From NCBI RefSeq assembly GCF_002794255.1, contig NZ_PGGW01000058.1, positions 2,501 through 66,500 on the forward strand: DNA of 64,000 nucleotides, read 5' to 3'. A model generated the notes under the pieces. It worked only from the letters and a program-made list of their open reading frames with translations, searched no databases and had not been told where the DNA came from. Positions 43,820 to 51,989 of this stretch are shown here, piece after piece. The DNA comes from Streptomyces carminius (lineage in GTDB: Bacteria > Actinomycetota > Actinomycetes > Streptomycetales > Streptomycetaceae). The position numbers and the translations under genes were made by a program. Position 1 is the stretch's first letter; each line of letters opens with the position of its first letter.

Positions 43820-44962
43820 TCAGTCGCGGCGCCGGACCACCAGGGCCGAGACCACCACAATCACGGTGAGCGTGGCGATGACGCTGACCACGGCCAGCCG
43901 CATCGCCGGTCCGAGGGTGTTGTTGCCTTCGTGTGCGAAGTCGTACCAGACCAGGATCGACTGGAACAGGGCGATGGCCGTGAAGACGAACAGCAGCCGG
44001 TTGCGTCGCTCGTCCCGCCGGTACTGCGTCATGCTGCGATGGAAGTCGAGGATGTCGCGCAGCGACTGGAGCTGGACCTCCAGCACACCGCGCTCGCGTT
44101 CCATCGCCCAGCGCTCCATCGCCGCGTCCATCACCACCGCGCCCGCGTTCACGGTGTAGCGGCTCTCCTCCAGCCGCACCATGTCCCGCAGCGCCAGGTC
44201 CTTGCTGAGTTTGAGGGAGGCGGTGAACTGCCGGTCGACCTCCGCCACCCGGTTCCAGCGGGTGTCGTTGAGCTGCAGCATCCGGGCCGACACCAGCCGG
44301 TTGGCCTCATCCACCGCGATCCATTCGGTGGTAGCCGCCATCACGCCCTCCAGTACCTCGTGGATCCGGTGGCCCGGCAGCCGCTCCAGGGTCGTGAAAC
44401 CGTCCCCGAAGCGCAGCAGTGCGTCATCGTGGATCCTGCGCTCCACGCCGTAGACCCGGGTCGCGCCCGGCTCCTGGTCCCGCGGCGGATCCATCAGCAC
44501 CCGGTGCCACCACAGCAGACGTCCGGGTTCCATGACCGCTTCGCCCACCGGATCGACCAGTTCCCGGGCGAGCATCCGCTCCGAGATGCCGTCGGTCCAG
44601 CGGGCGACATGCGGATTGAGCTTCTCCACCAGTTCGCTTTCGCGGTCGTGTATCGCACTCCGGTCCGGGACCTGGATCGTCAGCATGACGTAGCAGTAGC
44701 CGTTGGGCTCGAAGCGGCACCGCAGCGGTCCGACGTCCGCGAGGCGGACCGTACCGACGGTCTTCTCGCCGCTGAGCCGGGATCCGCCGGTGGACATGTG
44801 GTGGTCGAACAGCAGTTGGGAGTCCGGTGTGTCGACCTGTGGCGAGAAGTCGGGCACCGCCTCGGTGACGGCCTCCTTCAGCGCCCTGCCGACCTCACCC
44901 CCGAAGGTGCTCGCGCACAGCCGGAACCGCATGAGAAAAGGCGCGATGAGTACCACCTGCAC
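43820..44962 (-). CDS. Two-TM protein of unknown function with cytoplasmic N-terminal domain
   Basis: The product is 380 aa. A large N-terminal soluble region (MQVVLIAPFLMRFRLCASTFGGEVGRALKEAVTEAVPDF onward) ends with a helical neck (RGVLEVQLQSLRDILDFHRSMTQYRRDERRNRL). Two C-terminal membrane helices follow, RNRLLFVFTAIALFQSILVWYDFA and LAVVSVIATLTVIVVVSALVV, with a short loop HEGNNTL between them. The topology (soluble domain, long helix, two C-terminal TMs) recalls CorA or RMD1-like proteins, but the CorA GMN loop is absent, so I do not assign ion transport. It lies between the coiled-coil protein and a methyltransferase, all leftward. Codon usage is slightly less GC-biased than its neighbours. 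Confidence 0.7.
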   Translation of the reverse strand: MQVVLIAPFLMRFRLCASTFGGEVGRALKEAVTEAVPDFSPQVDTPDSQLLFDHHMSTGGSRLSGEKTVGTVRLADVGPLRCRFEPNGYCYVMLTIQVPDRSAIHDRESELVEKLNPHVARWTDGISERMLARELVDPVGEAVMEPGRLLWWHRVLMDPPRDQEPGATRVYGVERRIHDDALLRFGDGFTTLERLPGHRIHEVLEGVMAATTEWIAVDEANRLVSARMLQLNDTRWNRVAEVDRQFTASLKLSKDLALRDMVRLEESRYTVNAGAVVMDAAMERWAMERERGVLEVQLQSLRDILDFHRSMTQYRRDERRNRLLFVFTAIALFQSILVWYDFAHEGNNTLGPAMRLAVVSVIATLTVIVVVSALVVRRRD

Positions 44963-45028
44963 GACAGCCGAGCCCCCTGCACATCCCCGTCGGCCGGACC
45001 GCGGGCGGGCCGTGCTCCGCCGGACCGT

Positions 45029-45643
45029 TCACATGTCCGGAGCCGTGAACAGTGTCCACTCGCCGTGTCCGGCGTGGCCGCCCTCGACAGCCCACCCGCT
45101 GCCCAGCAGCCTTCGCATCCGGTCCGGCAGGACGTACAGCGGCGTCCCCGAACGGAACGAGGTGCACCACAGGAGTTGCCCACCGGGTTCGACGACCCGC
45201 GCGATCTCGGAGGGGTTGAACACCCCGTTGAGCGACACTACCAAGGGAACCCGCGCCGTCGCCAAGGGTAGTGCCCGTACGTCGGCCACCATCCAGCACA
45301 CCCCGGGCACCTCCACTCGCCGCCGTATCATCTCCGGGTTCAGATCGCACGCGACCACCGTGGGAACGGCCTCGGCGACGGCGGCCGTCGCCTCGCCGGT
45401 GCCGCAGCAGATCTCCACCGCCCACCGGGCGGGCCGGGCACGGCGCAGTCCCTCGCGCACGGGAAGGTCGTAGCCGTACTGCTCGTCGGTCCAGGACCGC
45501 CACTCCCCGGCCATCCGCTCGTACGAGAGCTGCAGGCCCAGCCACGCCTCGTGGTCCTCGGGGTTTCTCAGCAGACGCTCCTGGAAGCGCCGGCTGGGAT
45601 GGACGTCGGCCTTCAGGTCGGGCGGGCCCGGGATCTCCTCCAT
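45029..45643 (-). CDS. Class I SAM-dependent methyltransferase
   Basis: The product is 204 aa. The Rossmann SAM motif is PARWAVEICCGTGEATAAVAEAVPTVVACDLNPEMIRRR, followed by VCWMVADVRALPLATARVPLVVSLNGVFNPSEIARVVEPGGQLLWCTSFRSG, which matches the general class I layout through motif III. The N-terminal 55 residues (YERMAGEWRSWTDEQYGYDLPVREGLR) could gate the substrate. The substrate is unknown. The start ATG at 45641-45643 is read as MEEIPGPPDLKADVHP; ribosome-site support is weak. Confidence 0.82.
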   Translation of the reverse strand: MEEIPGPPDLKADVHPSRRFQERLLRNPEDHEAWLGLQLSYERMAGEWRSWTDEQYGYDLPVREGLRRARPARWAVEICCGTGEATAAVAEAVPTVVACDLNPEMIRRRVEVPGVCWMVADVRALPLATARVPLVVSLNGVFNPSEIARVVEPGGQLLWCTSFRSGTPLYVLPDRMRRLLGSGWAVEGGHAGHGEWTLFTAPDM

Positions 45644-45704
45644 TCCGTGACGATAACCGCCGACAGGTCTGGACCGGTAGCCGCCGTGCGCCGTGCGGGC
45701 CTGG

Positions 45705-46190
45705 TCAGGCCGCTGCCGCCGTCGGCGGCTCGTCGTCGTCCTCGGGGAGCCTGCACACCCGCTGCAGGAAGATGCCCGCCGCCACCACCGCGGCACCCGC
45801 CAGCACCGACAGGCCGGCGTAGACCACCTGGTCGCGGCGGGCGGGCACGTCCATGACGTTGAGGAACAGGTAAAGGCCGGCGCCGCCGTACGCGCCCGCG
45901 GCCAGGGCCGCCACCAGGGCGCTGGCCTGGCCGAGGACGACGGCGCGGGCCGCCATGATCGGCTCCACGCCCTTCGCGCCGGGCTGCCGCTCGCGCTGGG
46001 CGCGCAGCCGGGTGCGCAACGACAGGGCGGTGGCGGCCAGGACGGCGGCGATCAGCGCGAGCACGACCGGGGCCGCGACCGGCACGGCCGGCGGGGTGCC
46101 CAGCCCGTCCCACATCCCCATGCCCGCCCAGGAGAGCACCAGGGCGAGTACGAAGAGGCCGGCCAGCGTCCTGATACGTAGTTCCCTCAC
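45705..46190 (-). CDS. DUF3180 membrane protein
   Basis: The product is 161 aa with four hydrophobic helices (IRTLAGLFVLALVLSWAGMGMW; VAAPVVLALIAAVLAATAL; ASALVAALAAGAYGGAGLYLFL; VVYAGLSVLAGAAVVAAGIFL) and a charged RTRLRAQRERQPGAKGVEPIMAARAVVLGQ loop. The family is actinobacterial and usually sits beside folK, as here, but has no known function. The GTG at 46188-46190 (VRELRIRTL) has GGGGAG six bases upstream. It is the last gene of the leftward fol cluster, 81 bp after folK. Confidence 0.85.
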   Translation of the reverse strand: MRELRIRTLAGLFVLALVLSWAGMGMWDGLGTPPAVPVAAPVVLALIAAVLAATALSLRTRLRAQRERQPGAKGVEPIMAARAVVLGQASALVAALAAGAYGGAGLYLFLNVMDVPARRDQVVYAGLSVLAGAAVVAAGIFLQRVCRLPEDDDEPPTAAAA

Positions 46191-46270
46191 GGAACTCCCC
46201 ACGTCGTCTGAGATACGGCAGTTGAGACACGGCGGTTGGGACATGGCGGTGCCCGGTGGCGCCGCCGTGG

Positions 46271-46867
46271 TCACTCGGGCAGTCGCAGTTCCAGGTCGTC
46301 CCGGCGGGTGATGCCCTCCCGGCCGACCGCGTCGAGCAGCTCCGCCACCGGACCGTGCCCCGGAACCTCGGCGTCCGGATCCACATCGTGCCACGGTGCC
46401 AGGACGAAGGCCCGCTCATGACAGCGCGGGTGGGGAAGCGTCAGCACGGGGTCGTCGGAGACGGCGTCCTGGTAGGTGACGATGTCCACGTCGATCGTCC
46501 GCGGCCCCCAGCGCTCGTCGCGCACCCGGGCGTAGGCCTCCTCGATGGCGTGGGCCCGCTCCAGCAGCGAGGCGGGCGGCAGGGTCGTCTTCAGCAGGAC
46601 GACGGCGTTGAAGTACGCGGGCTGGGTGCCCGGCTCCACTCCCCACGGCTTGGTCTCGTACACCGGCGAGACCCCCTTGACCCGCACCCCCGGGGTCTCC
46701 TCCAGCGCGTCGACGGCGCCCTGGAGGGTCTCCAGCCGGTTGCCCAGGTTGCCGCCGATGGACAGGACGGCGCGCTTGGGGTTGTGCAGGGTCATGTCGG
46801 CGGCGTCGACCTGGCGCACCACGGAGGCGGGCACCGGCTGTACGGTCGGGTCGCTGTTCGGCGTCAT
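46271..46867 (-). CDS. folK: 2-amino-4-hydroxy-6-hydroxymethyldihydropteridine diphosphokinase
   Basis: HPPK pyrophosphorylates 6-hydroxymethyl-7,8-dihydropterin in folate synthesis. The 198-aa product has AVLSIGGNLGNRLETLQGAVDAL, VYETKPWGVEPGTQPAYFNAVV with the pterin-stacking positions, and the signature ERWGPRTIDVDIVTYQDAV with LPHPRCHERAFVLAPW. The ATG at 46865-46867 overlaps the folB stop by four bases. About 30 N-terminal residues precede the family core. Confidence 0.94.
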   Translation of the reverse strand: MTPNSDPTVQPVPASVVRQVDAADMTLHNPKRAVLSIGGNLGNRLETLQGAVDALEETPGVRVKGVSPVYETKPWGVEPGTQPAYFNAVVLLKTTLPPASLLERAHAIEEAYARVRDERWGPRTIDVDIVTYQDAVSDDPVLTLPHPRCHERAFVLAPWHDVDPDAEVPGHGPVAELLDAVGREGITRRDDLELRLPE

Positions 46868-47223
46868 ACACGGCTCCGCTTGATGGTGATGGTCACGTCG
46901 TCGAACGGGACGGTGATCGGGGCTTCCGGCTTGTGGACGACGACCTCCACCTCCCGCACCGCCTCGTGTGTCAGGCACTGGTCGGCGATCCGCTGGGCGA
47001 GGGTCTCGATCAGGTCGACCGGCTCGCCCCCGACGATCGCGGCGACCTCCTCCGCCACGACGCCGTAGTGGACCGTCCTGGTGAGGTCGTCACCGGCCGC
47101 GGCGGGCCGGGTGTCCAGGCCCAGGACCAGGTCCACCACGAAGGTCTGACCCTGCTCCCGTTCCCGCTGGAACACCCCGTGATACCCGCGGACCCTCAGC
47201 CCGCGCAGTGTGACGCGATCCAC
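46864..47223 (-). CDS. folB: Dihydroneopterin aldolase
   Basis: FolB converts dihydroneopterin to 6-hydroxymethyl-dihydropterin and glycolaldehyde. The product is about 119 aa, the usual length: LRGLRVRGYHGVFQREREQGQTFVVDLVL, then VHYGVVAEEVAAIVGGEPVDLIETLAQRIADQCL and VEVVVHKPEAPITVPFDDVTITI. Two in-frame GTG codons are close (47232 and 47223). I chose the second (VDRVTLRG) because GGGGAG is then eight bases upstream; with the first it would be too close. The stop overlaps the folK start (ATGA). Confidence 0.92.
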   Translation of the reverse strand: MDRVTLRGLRVRGYHGVFQREREQGQTFVVDLVLGLDTRPAAAGDDLTRTVHYGVVAEEVAAIVGGEPVDLIETLAQRIADQCLTHEAVREVEVVVHKPEAPITVPFDDVTITIKRSRV

Positions 47224-47310
47224 CCGTTTCACTCCCCGTCGGTCGGCCGGCGGACGCGGCGGGCCTGCCACCCCGTGCCACCGCTGGAGCCACTCTCTCA
47301 GACGGGACCG

Positions 47311-47811
47311 TCAGAGCAGTGTCCCGCCCTCCGGATCCATGCCGTCCACGCCGCCGATGCCGTCGCCGTCCTCGTCCTCGTCGTCCTCCTCGACCAGGAT
47401 CGGGGAACCGTGGTGCGCCCAGACCCGCCACCGGCCGTCCTCGTCCCTGCGGAAGACGTTCGTGGCGACCACCAGGCCGCCGATCAGCGGGCCGGCCGAG
47501 CCGTCCGCCTCGGCGGGGCCGCCGCTGAGGATGTTCTCGGTGCAGGTCACCACGGCGGTGTCGCCCAGCACGGAGACCTCGACGTCGGTCAGGAAGAACT
47601 GGATGTACTCGGTGTTCGCCATGATCAGCGCGTACGAGCGCATCACCTCGTCGCGCCCGTTGAGCACCGGCCACCCGGGATGGACGACGCTGACGTCGTC
47701 GTTCAGCCAGTAGTCGGTCAGGGCGTCGATGTCGCCGCGCTCGACCGCCTCGTACAGTGCCGCGTTCGCCGCCTCGACGGCCTCGACGTCCGTGCGGGCC
47801 TCTCCGCTCAT
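47311..47811 (-). CDS. NTF2-like (SnoaL/ketosteroid-isomerase fold) protein
   Basis: The product is 166 aa with an NTF2-type alpha+beta barrel: VEAVEAANAALYEAVERGDIDALTDYWLNDDVSVVHPGWPVLNGRDEVMRSYALIM, then VEVSVLGDTAVVTCTENIL and VVATNVFRRDEDGRWRVWAHHGSP. The C-terminal 30 residues are strongly acidic (LVEEDDEDEDGDGIGG). It regularly lies between folP and folB in Streptomyces, but its enzyme or binding role is not established; a pterin-pathway function would be an inference. The ATG at 47809-47811 has GGGAGG five bases upstream and overlaps a possible short coupled frame. Confidence 0.85.
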   Translation of the reverse strand: MSGEARTDVEAVEAANAALYEAVERGDIDALTDYWLNDDVSVVHPGWPVLNGRDEVMRSYALIMANTEYIQFFLTDVEVSVLGDTAVVTCTENILSGGPAEADGSAGPLIGGLVVATNVFRRDEDGRWRVWAHHGSPILVEEDDEDEDGDGIGGVDGMDPEGGTLL

Positions 47812-47987
47812 GGCACCTCCCGGTGAGCTTCTCCGCCCTCGCGGCAACCACCCGGCGACACGGCGATGTGCGGCCCGGCAGCCGCGCGTGCGACGCTCAC
47901 TGTGCCTCCCGGTGAGCTTCCGCCCCCGCGGCAACCACCCGGCGACACGGCGATGTGCGGCCCGGCAGCCGCGCGTGCGACGCTCAC
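47808..47987 (-). CDS. Possible 59-aa coupled leader protein made of two 29-residue repeats
   Basis: A GTG overlaps the folP stop (GTGA) and the frame ends with TGA overlapping the NTF2 gene ATG (ATGA). The product would be two near-identical 29-residue repeats beginning VSVARAAAGPHIAVSPGGCR. GGGAGG-type ribosome sites precede both repeat units. GC at third positions is about 72%, below real genes here, and the repeat may exist only as spacer DNA, so I treat coding as possible rather than likely. Confidence 0.3.
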   Translation of the reverse strand: MSVARAAAGPHIAVSPGGCRGGGSSPGGTVSVARAAAGPHIAVSPGGCREGGEAHREVP

Positions 47988-47997
47988 TGTGCCTCCC
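47815..47997. repeat. 87-bp tandem duplication between folP and the NTF2-like gene
   Basis: Copy one is 47815-47901 and copy two is 47902-47988, with a partial third start (GTGCCTCCC, 47989-47997). The copies differ only by a few bases and a 2-nt indel near 47830/47919. Each copy carries a CGGGAGG-type ribosome site reading leftward. The repeat includes the last few codons of folP. Confidence 0.92.
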
Positions 47998-48859
47998 CCG
48001 CCGTCTCCAGTGCCCGGGCCACCCGGACCGCGTCCGCGCTGGCGCGTACCTCGTGCACCCGTACCGCCCAGGCCCCCTCGCGGGCGGCGATCGCCGAGAC
48101 CGCGGCCGTGGCCGCGTCCCGCTCCCGGGCCGGCGGTACGGTGCCGTCCGCTCCGGCCAGCACCCGGCCCAGGAACCGTTTGCGGGAGGCGGCGACCAGC
48201 ACCGGCCGCCCCAGTTCCCGGCGGAGCCGGGCGGTGGCGTCCACCAGCGCCAGATCGTGCGCGGCCTGCTTGGCGAAACCCAGTCCGGGGTCGACGACGA
48301 TCCGCTCGGGCGCGATGCCGCCCGCCACCGCCTGTTCCAGAGCGGCACGCAGTTCGCCGACCACCTCGGTGACGGTGTCGGTGTAGACGGCCCGGTCGTT
48401 CATGTCGATGCTCTGGCCGCGCCAGTGCATCACCACGTAGGGCACCCCGGCCGCGGCCACCACCGGCACCATGCGCGGGTCCGCCCGGCCGCCGCTGACG
48501 TCGTTGACCAGCCGGGCACCGGCCGCCACCGCCTGCTCGGCCACCCCGGCGCGCATGGTGTCCACGCTGACCACCACGCCCTCCTGGACCAGATCCCGTA
48601 CGACGGGGATCACCCGGCGCAGTTCCTCGGCCTCGTCGACCCGGGTGGCGCCCGGCCGGGTGGACTCGCCGCCCACGTCGACCAGGTCCGCGCCCTGCTC
48701 GGCCAGTTCCAGCCCGCGCTTGACCGCGGCCCCGGCGTCGAACCAGCGACCGCCGTCGGAGAAGGAGTCCGGCGTGACGTTCACCACCCCCATGACCGCA
48801 CAGCGGTCCCAGGACGGCAGCCCGGCCACTTCCCCGCGTGAGGCGCGCAAGGTACTCAT
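47984..48859 (-). CDS. folP: Dihydropteroate synthase
   Basis: FolP joins the pterin diphosphate with p-aminobenzoate; sulfonamides target it. The 291-aa product has CAVMGVVNVTPDSFSDGGRWFDAGAAVKRGLELAEQGADLVDVGGESTRPGA, the two family signatures, then GARLVNDVSGGRADPRMVPVVAAAGVPYVVMHWRGQ, ERIVVDPGLGFAKQAAHDLALV and the C-terminal VRVHEVRASADAVRVARAL with the conserved RxHxV-type pattern. The ATG at 48857-48859 follows CGCAAG. Its stop lies inside the tandem duplication. Confidence 0.95.
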   Translation of the reverse strand: MSTLRASRGEVAGLPSWDRCAVMGVVNVTPDSFSDGGRWFDAGAAVKRGLELAEQGADLVDVGGESTRPGATRVDEAEELRRVIPVVRDLVQEGVVVSVDTMRAGVAEQAVAAGARLVNDVSGGRADPRMVPVVAAAGVPYVVMHWRGQSIDMNDRAVYTDTVTEVVGELRAALEQAVAGGIAPERIVVDPGLGFAKQAAHDLALVDATARLRRELGRPVLVAASRKRFLGRVLAGADGTVPPARERDAATAAVSAIAAREGAWAVRVHEVRASADAVRVARALETAGEAQ

Positions 48860-48918
48860 GTGGTCCAGCCTAGGCGCTCGTCCCGCGGCACCCGGGTACC
48901 CGTCCGGCGGCGGGCCGG

Positions 48919-49524
48919 TCAGCGGGCCATGATCAGGCTCATCGCCTCGGCGCGGGTGGTGGCGTCGCGGAGCTGTCCGCGGACGGCGGAGGTGATGGTC
49001 TTGGCGCCGGGCTTGCGGACCCCGCGGACCGTCATGCACATGTGCTCGCACTCGATCACGACGATGACCCCGCGCGCCTCCAGGATCCGCATGAGCGAGT
49101 CGGCGATCTGGGTGGTCAGCCGCTCCTGGACCTGGGGACGGCGGGCGAAGACCTCCACCAGCCGGGCGAGCTTCGACAGCCCGGTGATCTTGCCCGAGGC
49201 GGCCGGGATGTAGCCGACGTGGGCGACGCCGTGGAAGGGCAGCAGGTGGTGCTCGCAGGAGGAGAGCAGCTCGATGTCCTTCACCAGCACCATCTCGTCG
49301 TGGCCCAGGTCGAAGGTGGTGGTCAGCACGTCCTCGGGCCGCTGCCGCAACCCCGCGAATATCTCCCGGTACGCCCGCGCCACCCGGGCCGGGGTCTCCC
49401 GCAGTCCCTCGCGGTCGGGATCCTCGCCGACCGCGAGGAGCAGTTCGCGTATGGCGTTCTCGGCGCGCTTCTCGTCGAACTCGCCGACGGGGCTCTCGCC
49501 GTCCAGCGTGACCGGGTCGATCAT
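48919..49524 (-). CDS. folE: GTP cyclohydrolase I
   Basis: FolE makes dihydroneopterin triphosphate from GTP, the entry to folate. The 201-aa product has RELLLAVGEDPDREGLRETPARVARAYREIFAG, zinc-binding Cys/His in LLSSCEHHLLPFHGVAHVGYIP and ECEHMCMTVRGVRKPGAKTITSAVRGQL. It begins MIDPVTLDGESPVGEFDEKRAE at 49524. It follows ftsH after a terminator and precedes folP by 59 bp. Confidence 0.96.
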   Translation of the reverse strand: MIDPVTLDGESPVGEFDEKRAENAIRELLLAVGEDPDREGLRETPARVARAYREIFAGLRQRPEDVLTTTFDLGHDEMVLVKDIELLSSCEHHLLPFHGVAHVGYIPAASGKITGLSKLARLVEVFARRPQVQERLTTQIADSLMRILEARGVIVVIECEHMCMTVRGVRKPGAKTITSAVRGQLRDATTRAEAMSLIMAR

Positions 49525-49564
49525 GCGTTCCTCGTTTCTCGTGCCTGCGCGGCGGGAATACGGC

Positions 49565-49596
49565 GCGCCCCTCCGGTCAGTAAACCGGAGGGGCGC
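49565..49596 (-). terminator. ftsH terminator, distal hairpin
   Basis: A perfect 13-bp stem (GCGCCCCTCCGGT and complement) with a 6-nt loop CAGTAA lies between the ftsH stop and folE start. It is close enough to folE (41 bp upstream of its ATG) that it also forms part of the folE leader region. Confidence 0.75.
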
Positions 49597-49608
49597 GGTA
49601 CGGCATTC

Positions 49609-49629
49609 CGGGAGCCGTGGTGGCTCCCG
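49609..49629 (-). terminator. ftsH terminator, proximal hairpin
   Basis: An 8-bp stem CGGGAGCC/GGCTCCCG with a 5-nt loop, 18 bp after the ftsH stop codon, directly before the longer hairpin. Confidence 0.55.
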
Positions 49630-49647
49630 TCACTCACGGGCCCGGGT

Positions 49648-51693
49648 TCAGTCCTCGGGACGGGGCTCCTGAGCCCGCCGGGCCGGGTCCTCCTTGGCCA
49701 GTGCCGTGTCGGTCGGGCCGATCTCCTTGCCCTTCTCCGGGACGGACGACGAGCCGTTGGCCAGGGCCAGCTCCTTGGGTGTGGAGACCGGCGGCCGGGT
49801 CGAGGGCGTCCGGCGCGCGGAGCCCGTCCAGGCGGGACGGAAGGGACGCTTGACGACCGGGCGGAAGATCTCGGCGATCTCCTCCTTGCCGAGGGTCTCC
49901 TTCTCCAGCAGGGCCAGCACCAGGTTGTCCAGGACGTCCCGGTTCTCGACGAGGATCTCCCACGCCTCGTTGTGCGCGGTCTCGATCAGCTTCTTGACCT
50001 CCTCGTCCACCAGCCCGGCGACCTCCTCGGAGTAGTCGCGCTGGTGGCCCATGTCCTTGCCCAGGAAGGGCTCGGAGCTGTCGGAGCCGAACTTGATCGC
50101 ACCCAGCCGCTCGGTCATGCCGTACTGCGTGACCATGGCACGGGCGGTGGCGGTGGCCTTCTCGATGTCGTTGGCGGCGCCCGTGGTCGGGTCGTGGAAG
50201 ACCAGTTCCTCGGCCGCGCGCCCGCCCAGCATGTACGCGAGCTGGTCGAGCATCTCGTTGCGCGTGGTGGAGTACTTGTCCTCCTCGGGCAGGACCATCG
50301 TGTAGCCCAGTGCCCGGCCGCGCGACAGGATCGTGATCTTGTGGACGGGGTCGGAGTTCGGCAGGGCCGCCGCCACCAGGGCGTGTCCGCCCTCGTGGTA
50401 CGCGGTGATCTTCTTCTCCTTGTCGCTCATGATCCGGGTCCGCTTCTGCGGTCCGGCCACGACGCGGTCGATCGCCTCGTCCAGGAACTTGTTGTCGACC
50501 AGCTTCCGGTCGCTGCGCGCGGTGAGCAGCGCGGCCTCGTTGAGCACGTTGGCCAGGTCGGCACCGGTGAAGCCGGGGGTGCGGCGGGCCACCGCGCTCA
50601 GGTCGACGTCGGGCTCCATCGGCTTGCCCTTGGCGTGGACCTTGAGGATCTCCAGCCGGCCCTGCATGTCGGGGCGGTCCACCGCGATCTGCCGGTCGAA
50701 GCGGCCCGGGCGCAGCAGCGCCGGGTCGAGGATGTCCGGCCGGTTGGTGGCGGCGATCAGGATGACCCCGCCCTTGACGTCGAAGCCGTCCATCTCGACC
50801 AGCAGCTGGTTCAGCGTCTGCTCGCGCTCGTCGTGGCCACCGCCCATGCCGGCGCCGCGGTGGCGGCCGACGGCGTCGATCTCGTCGACGAAGACGATCG
50901 CCGGGGCGTTCGCCTTGGCCTGCTCGAACAGGTCACGGACCCGGGAGGCGCCGACACCGACGAACATCTCCACGAAGTCGGAGCCGGAGATCGAGTAGAA
51001 CGGCACCCCGGCCTCGCCCGCGACGGCACGCGCCAGCAGCGTCTTGCCGGTGCCGGGGGGGCCGTACAGCAGCACGCCCTTGGGGATCTTCGCCCCGACG
51101 GCCTGGAACTTGGCGGGCTCCTGGAGGAACTCCTTGATCTCGTGGAGCTCCTCGACCGCCTCGTCGGAACCCGCGACGTCCGTGAAGGTCGTCTTGGGGG
51201 TGTCCTTGGTGATCAGCTTCGCCTTCGACTTCCCGAAGTTCATCACCCGGGAGCCGCCGCCCTGCATCTGGTTCATCAGGAACAGGAAGACGACGACGAT
51301 CAGCACGAACGGCAGCAGGGAGAGCAGCATCCCGACGAAGGCGTTCTGCTCCTGCGGCGAGACGGTGTACCCCTCGGGGATCTGCCCCTCCTGGTACTTG
51401 GACTGCAACTGCTGGGCCAGGTTGAAGCCCTGCTCGTCGATGTAGCTGGCCTGGACCTTGTTGCCGCCCTCGATCTCGGTGTCGCCCTTGAGTTCGATCT
51501 TGACGGTCTGCTCGTCGCCGGTGGTCAGCTCGGCGGACTTGACCTGGTTCTTGCTGATCGCCTGTACGACCTGGCCGGTGTCCACCGTCTTGTAGCCGCC
51601 GGACGAGCCGACGACGTTCATCAACACGACCACGGCGAGGGCGGCCAGCACGATCCACATGATGGGACCACGGAAGTAGCGCTTCACGTCCAT
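49648..51693 (-). CDS. ftsH: ATP-dependent zinc metalloprotease FtsH
   Basis: FtsH degrades membrane and some soluble proteins. The 681-aa product has one N-terminal helix (IMWIVLAALAVVVLMNVV, about 10-27), an extracytoplasmic domain, and a second helix (FVGMLLSLLPFVLIVVVFLFLMNQM, about 110-135). The AAA domain has Walker A PPGTGKTLLARAV and Walker B APAIVFVDEIDAVG, and the SRH region follows. The zinc site AYHEGGHALVAA is the HExGH of M41 peptidases. The Pro/Glu tail is disordered. The ATG 51691-51693 (MDVKRYFRGP) fits the family. Confidence 0.96.
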   Translation of the reverse strand: MDVKRYFRGPIMWIVLAALAVVVLMNVVGSSGGYKTVDTGQVVQAISKNQVKSAELTTGDEQTVKIELKGDTEIEGGNKVQASYIDEQGFNLAQQLQSKYQEGQIPEGYTVSPQEQNAFVGMLLSLLPFVLIVVVFLFLMNQMQGGGSRVMNFGKSKAKLITKDTPKTTFTDVAGSDEAVEELHEIKEFLQEPAKFQAVGAKIPKGVLLYGPPGTGKTLLARAVAGEAGVPFYSISGSDFVEMFVGVGASRVRDLFEQAKANAPAIVFVDEIDAVGRHRGAGMGGGHDEREQTLNQLLVEMDGFDVKGGVILIAATNRPDILDPALLRPGRFDRQIAVDRPDMQGRLEILKVHAKGKPMEPDVDLSAVARRTPGFTGADLANVLNEAALLTARSDRKLVDNKFLDEAIDRVVAGPQKRTRIMSDKEKKITAYHEGGHALVAAALPNSDPVHKITILSRGRALGYTMVLPEEDKYSTTRNEMLDQLAYMLGGRAAEELVFHDPTTGAANDIEKATATARAMVTQYGMTERLGAIKFGSDSSEPFLGKDMGHQRDYSEEVAGLVDEEVKKLIETAHNEAWEILVENRDVLDNLVLALLEKETLGKEEIAEIFRPVVKRPFRPAWTGSARRTPSTRPPVSTPKELALANGSSSVPEKGKEIGPTDTALAKEDPARRAQEPRPED

Positions 51694-51935
51694 CCACACG
51701 GGGCGGCGTGCGCCCCGTCCCTCCTGCCACAGTTGAGGCACGGCGATCCCGGGGGGAGGTCGCCGTGCGTACGGTGTATTACTCGGCTCGGCTCGGCCTA
51801 CGAACAGACTGCATCAACAGACCGACCTTCGGACGGTACCCCAGCACTGCCGCCCGAAGCACGGCCTTGCGGCGCCTGAGGGGCTGTGAACAATCCCGCC
51901 CATTGGTTACAACGCCGAGCACCCTCCCCGCGTTC
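51694..51935. promoter_or_regulatory. ftsH upstream region
   Basis: Noncoding between ftsH and the hpt terminator. A ribosome-like GTGGCAGGAGGGACGG occurs about 35 bp upstream of the chosen ftsH start. No symmetric operator stands out. The region is AT-richer around 51790-51910 (ATTACTCGGCTC, GGTTACAACGCC), as expected of a promoter. Confidence 0.4.
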
Positions 51936-51978
51936 CCGGGCGGCCGCGGGGACATTCGGACGCCCCGCGGCCGCCCGG
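51936..51978 (-). terminator. hpt terminator
   Basis: A perfect 16-bp stem (CCGGGCGGCCGCGGGG at 51936-51951, complement at 51963-51978) with an 11-nt loop, 12 bp after the hpt stop. It separates hpt from ftsH. Confidence 0.8.
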
Positions 51979-51989
51979 CGTCCGGGGCG

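Noticed and set aside
43820..44962. CorA magnesium transporter
   Set aside because: The two-helix topology is similar, but the GMN signature in the loop is missing and the soluble domain shows no CorA match.
47815..47997. CRISPR-like array
   Set aside because: It is two direct copies with no spacers between them and no cas genes in the window; it is a tandem duplication.
49042..51879. Long plus-strand frame opposite folE and ftsH
   Set aside because: It crosses two certain genes and the terminator between them; the composition is of shadow type.
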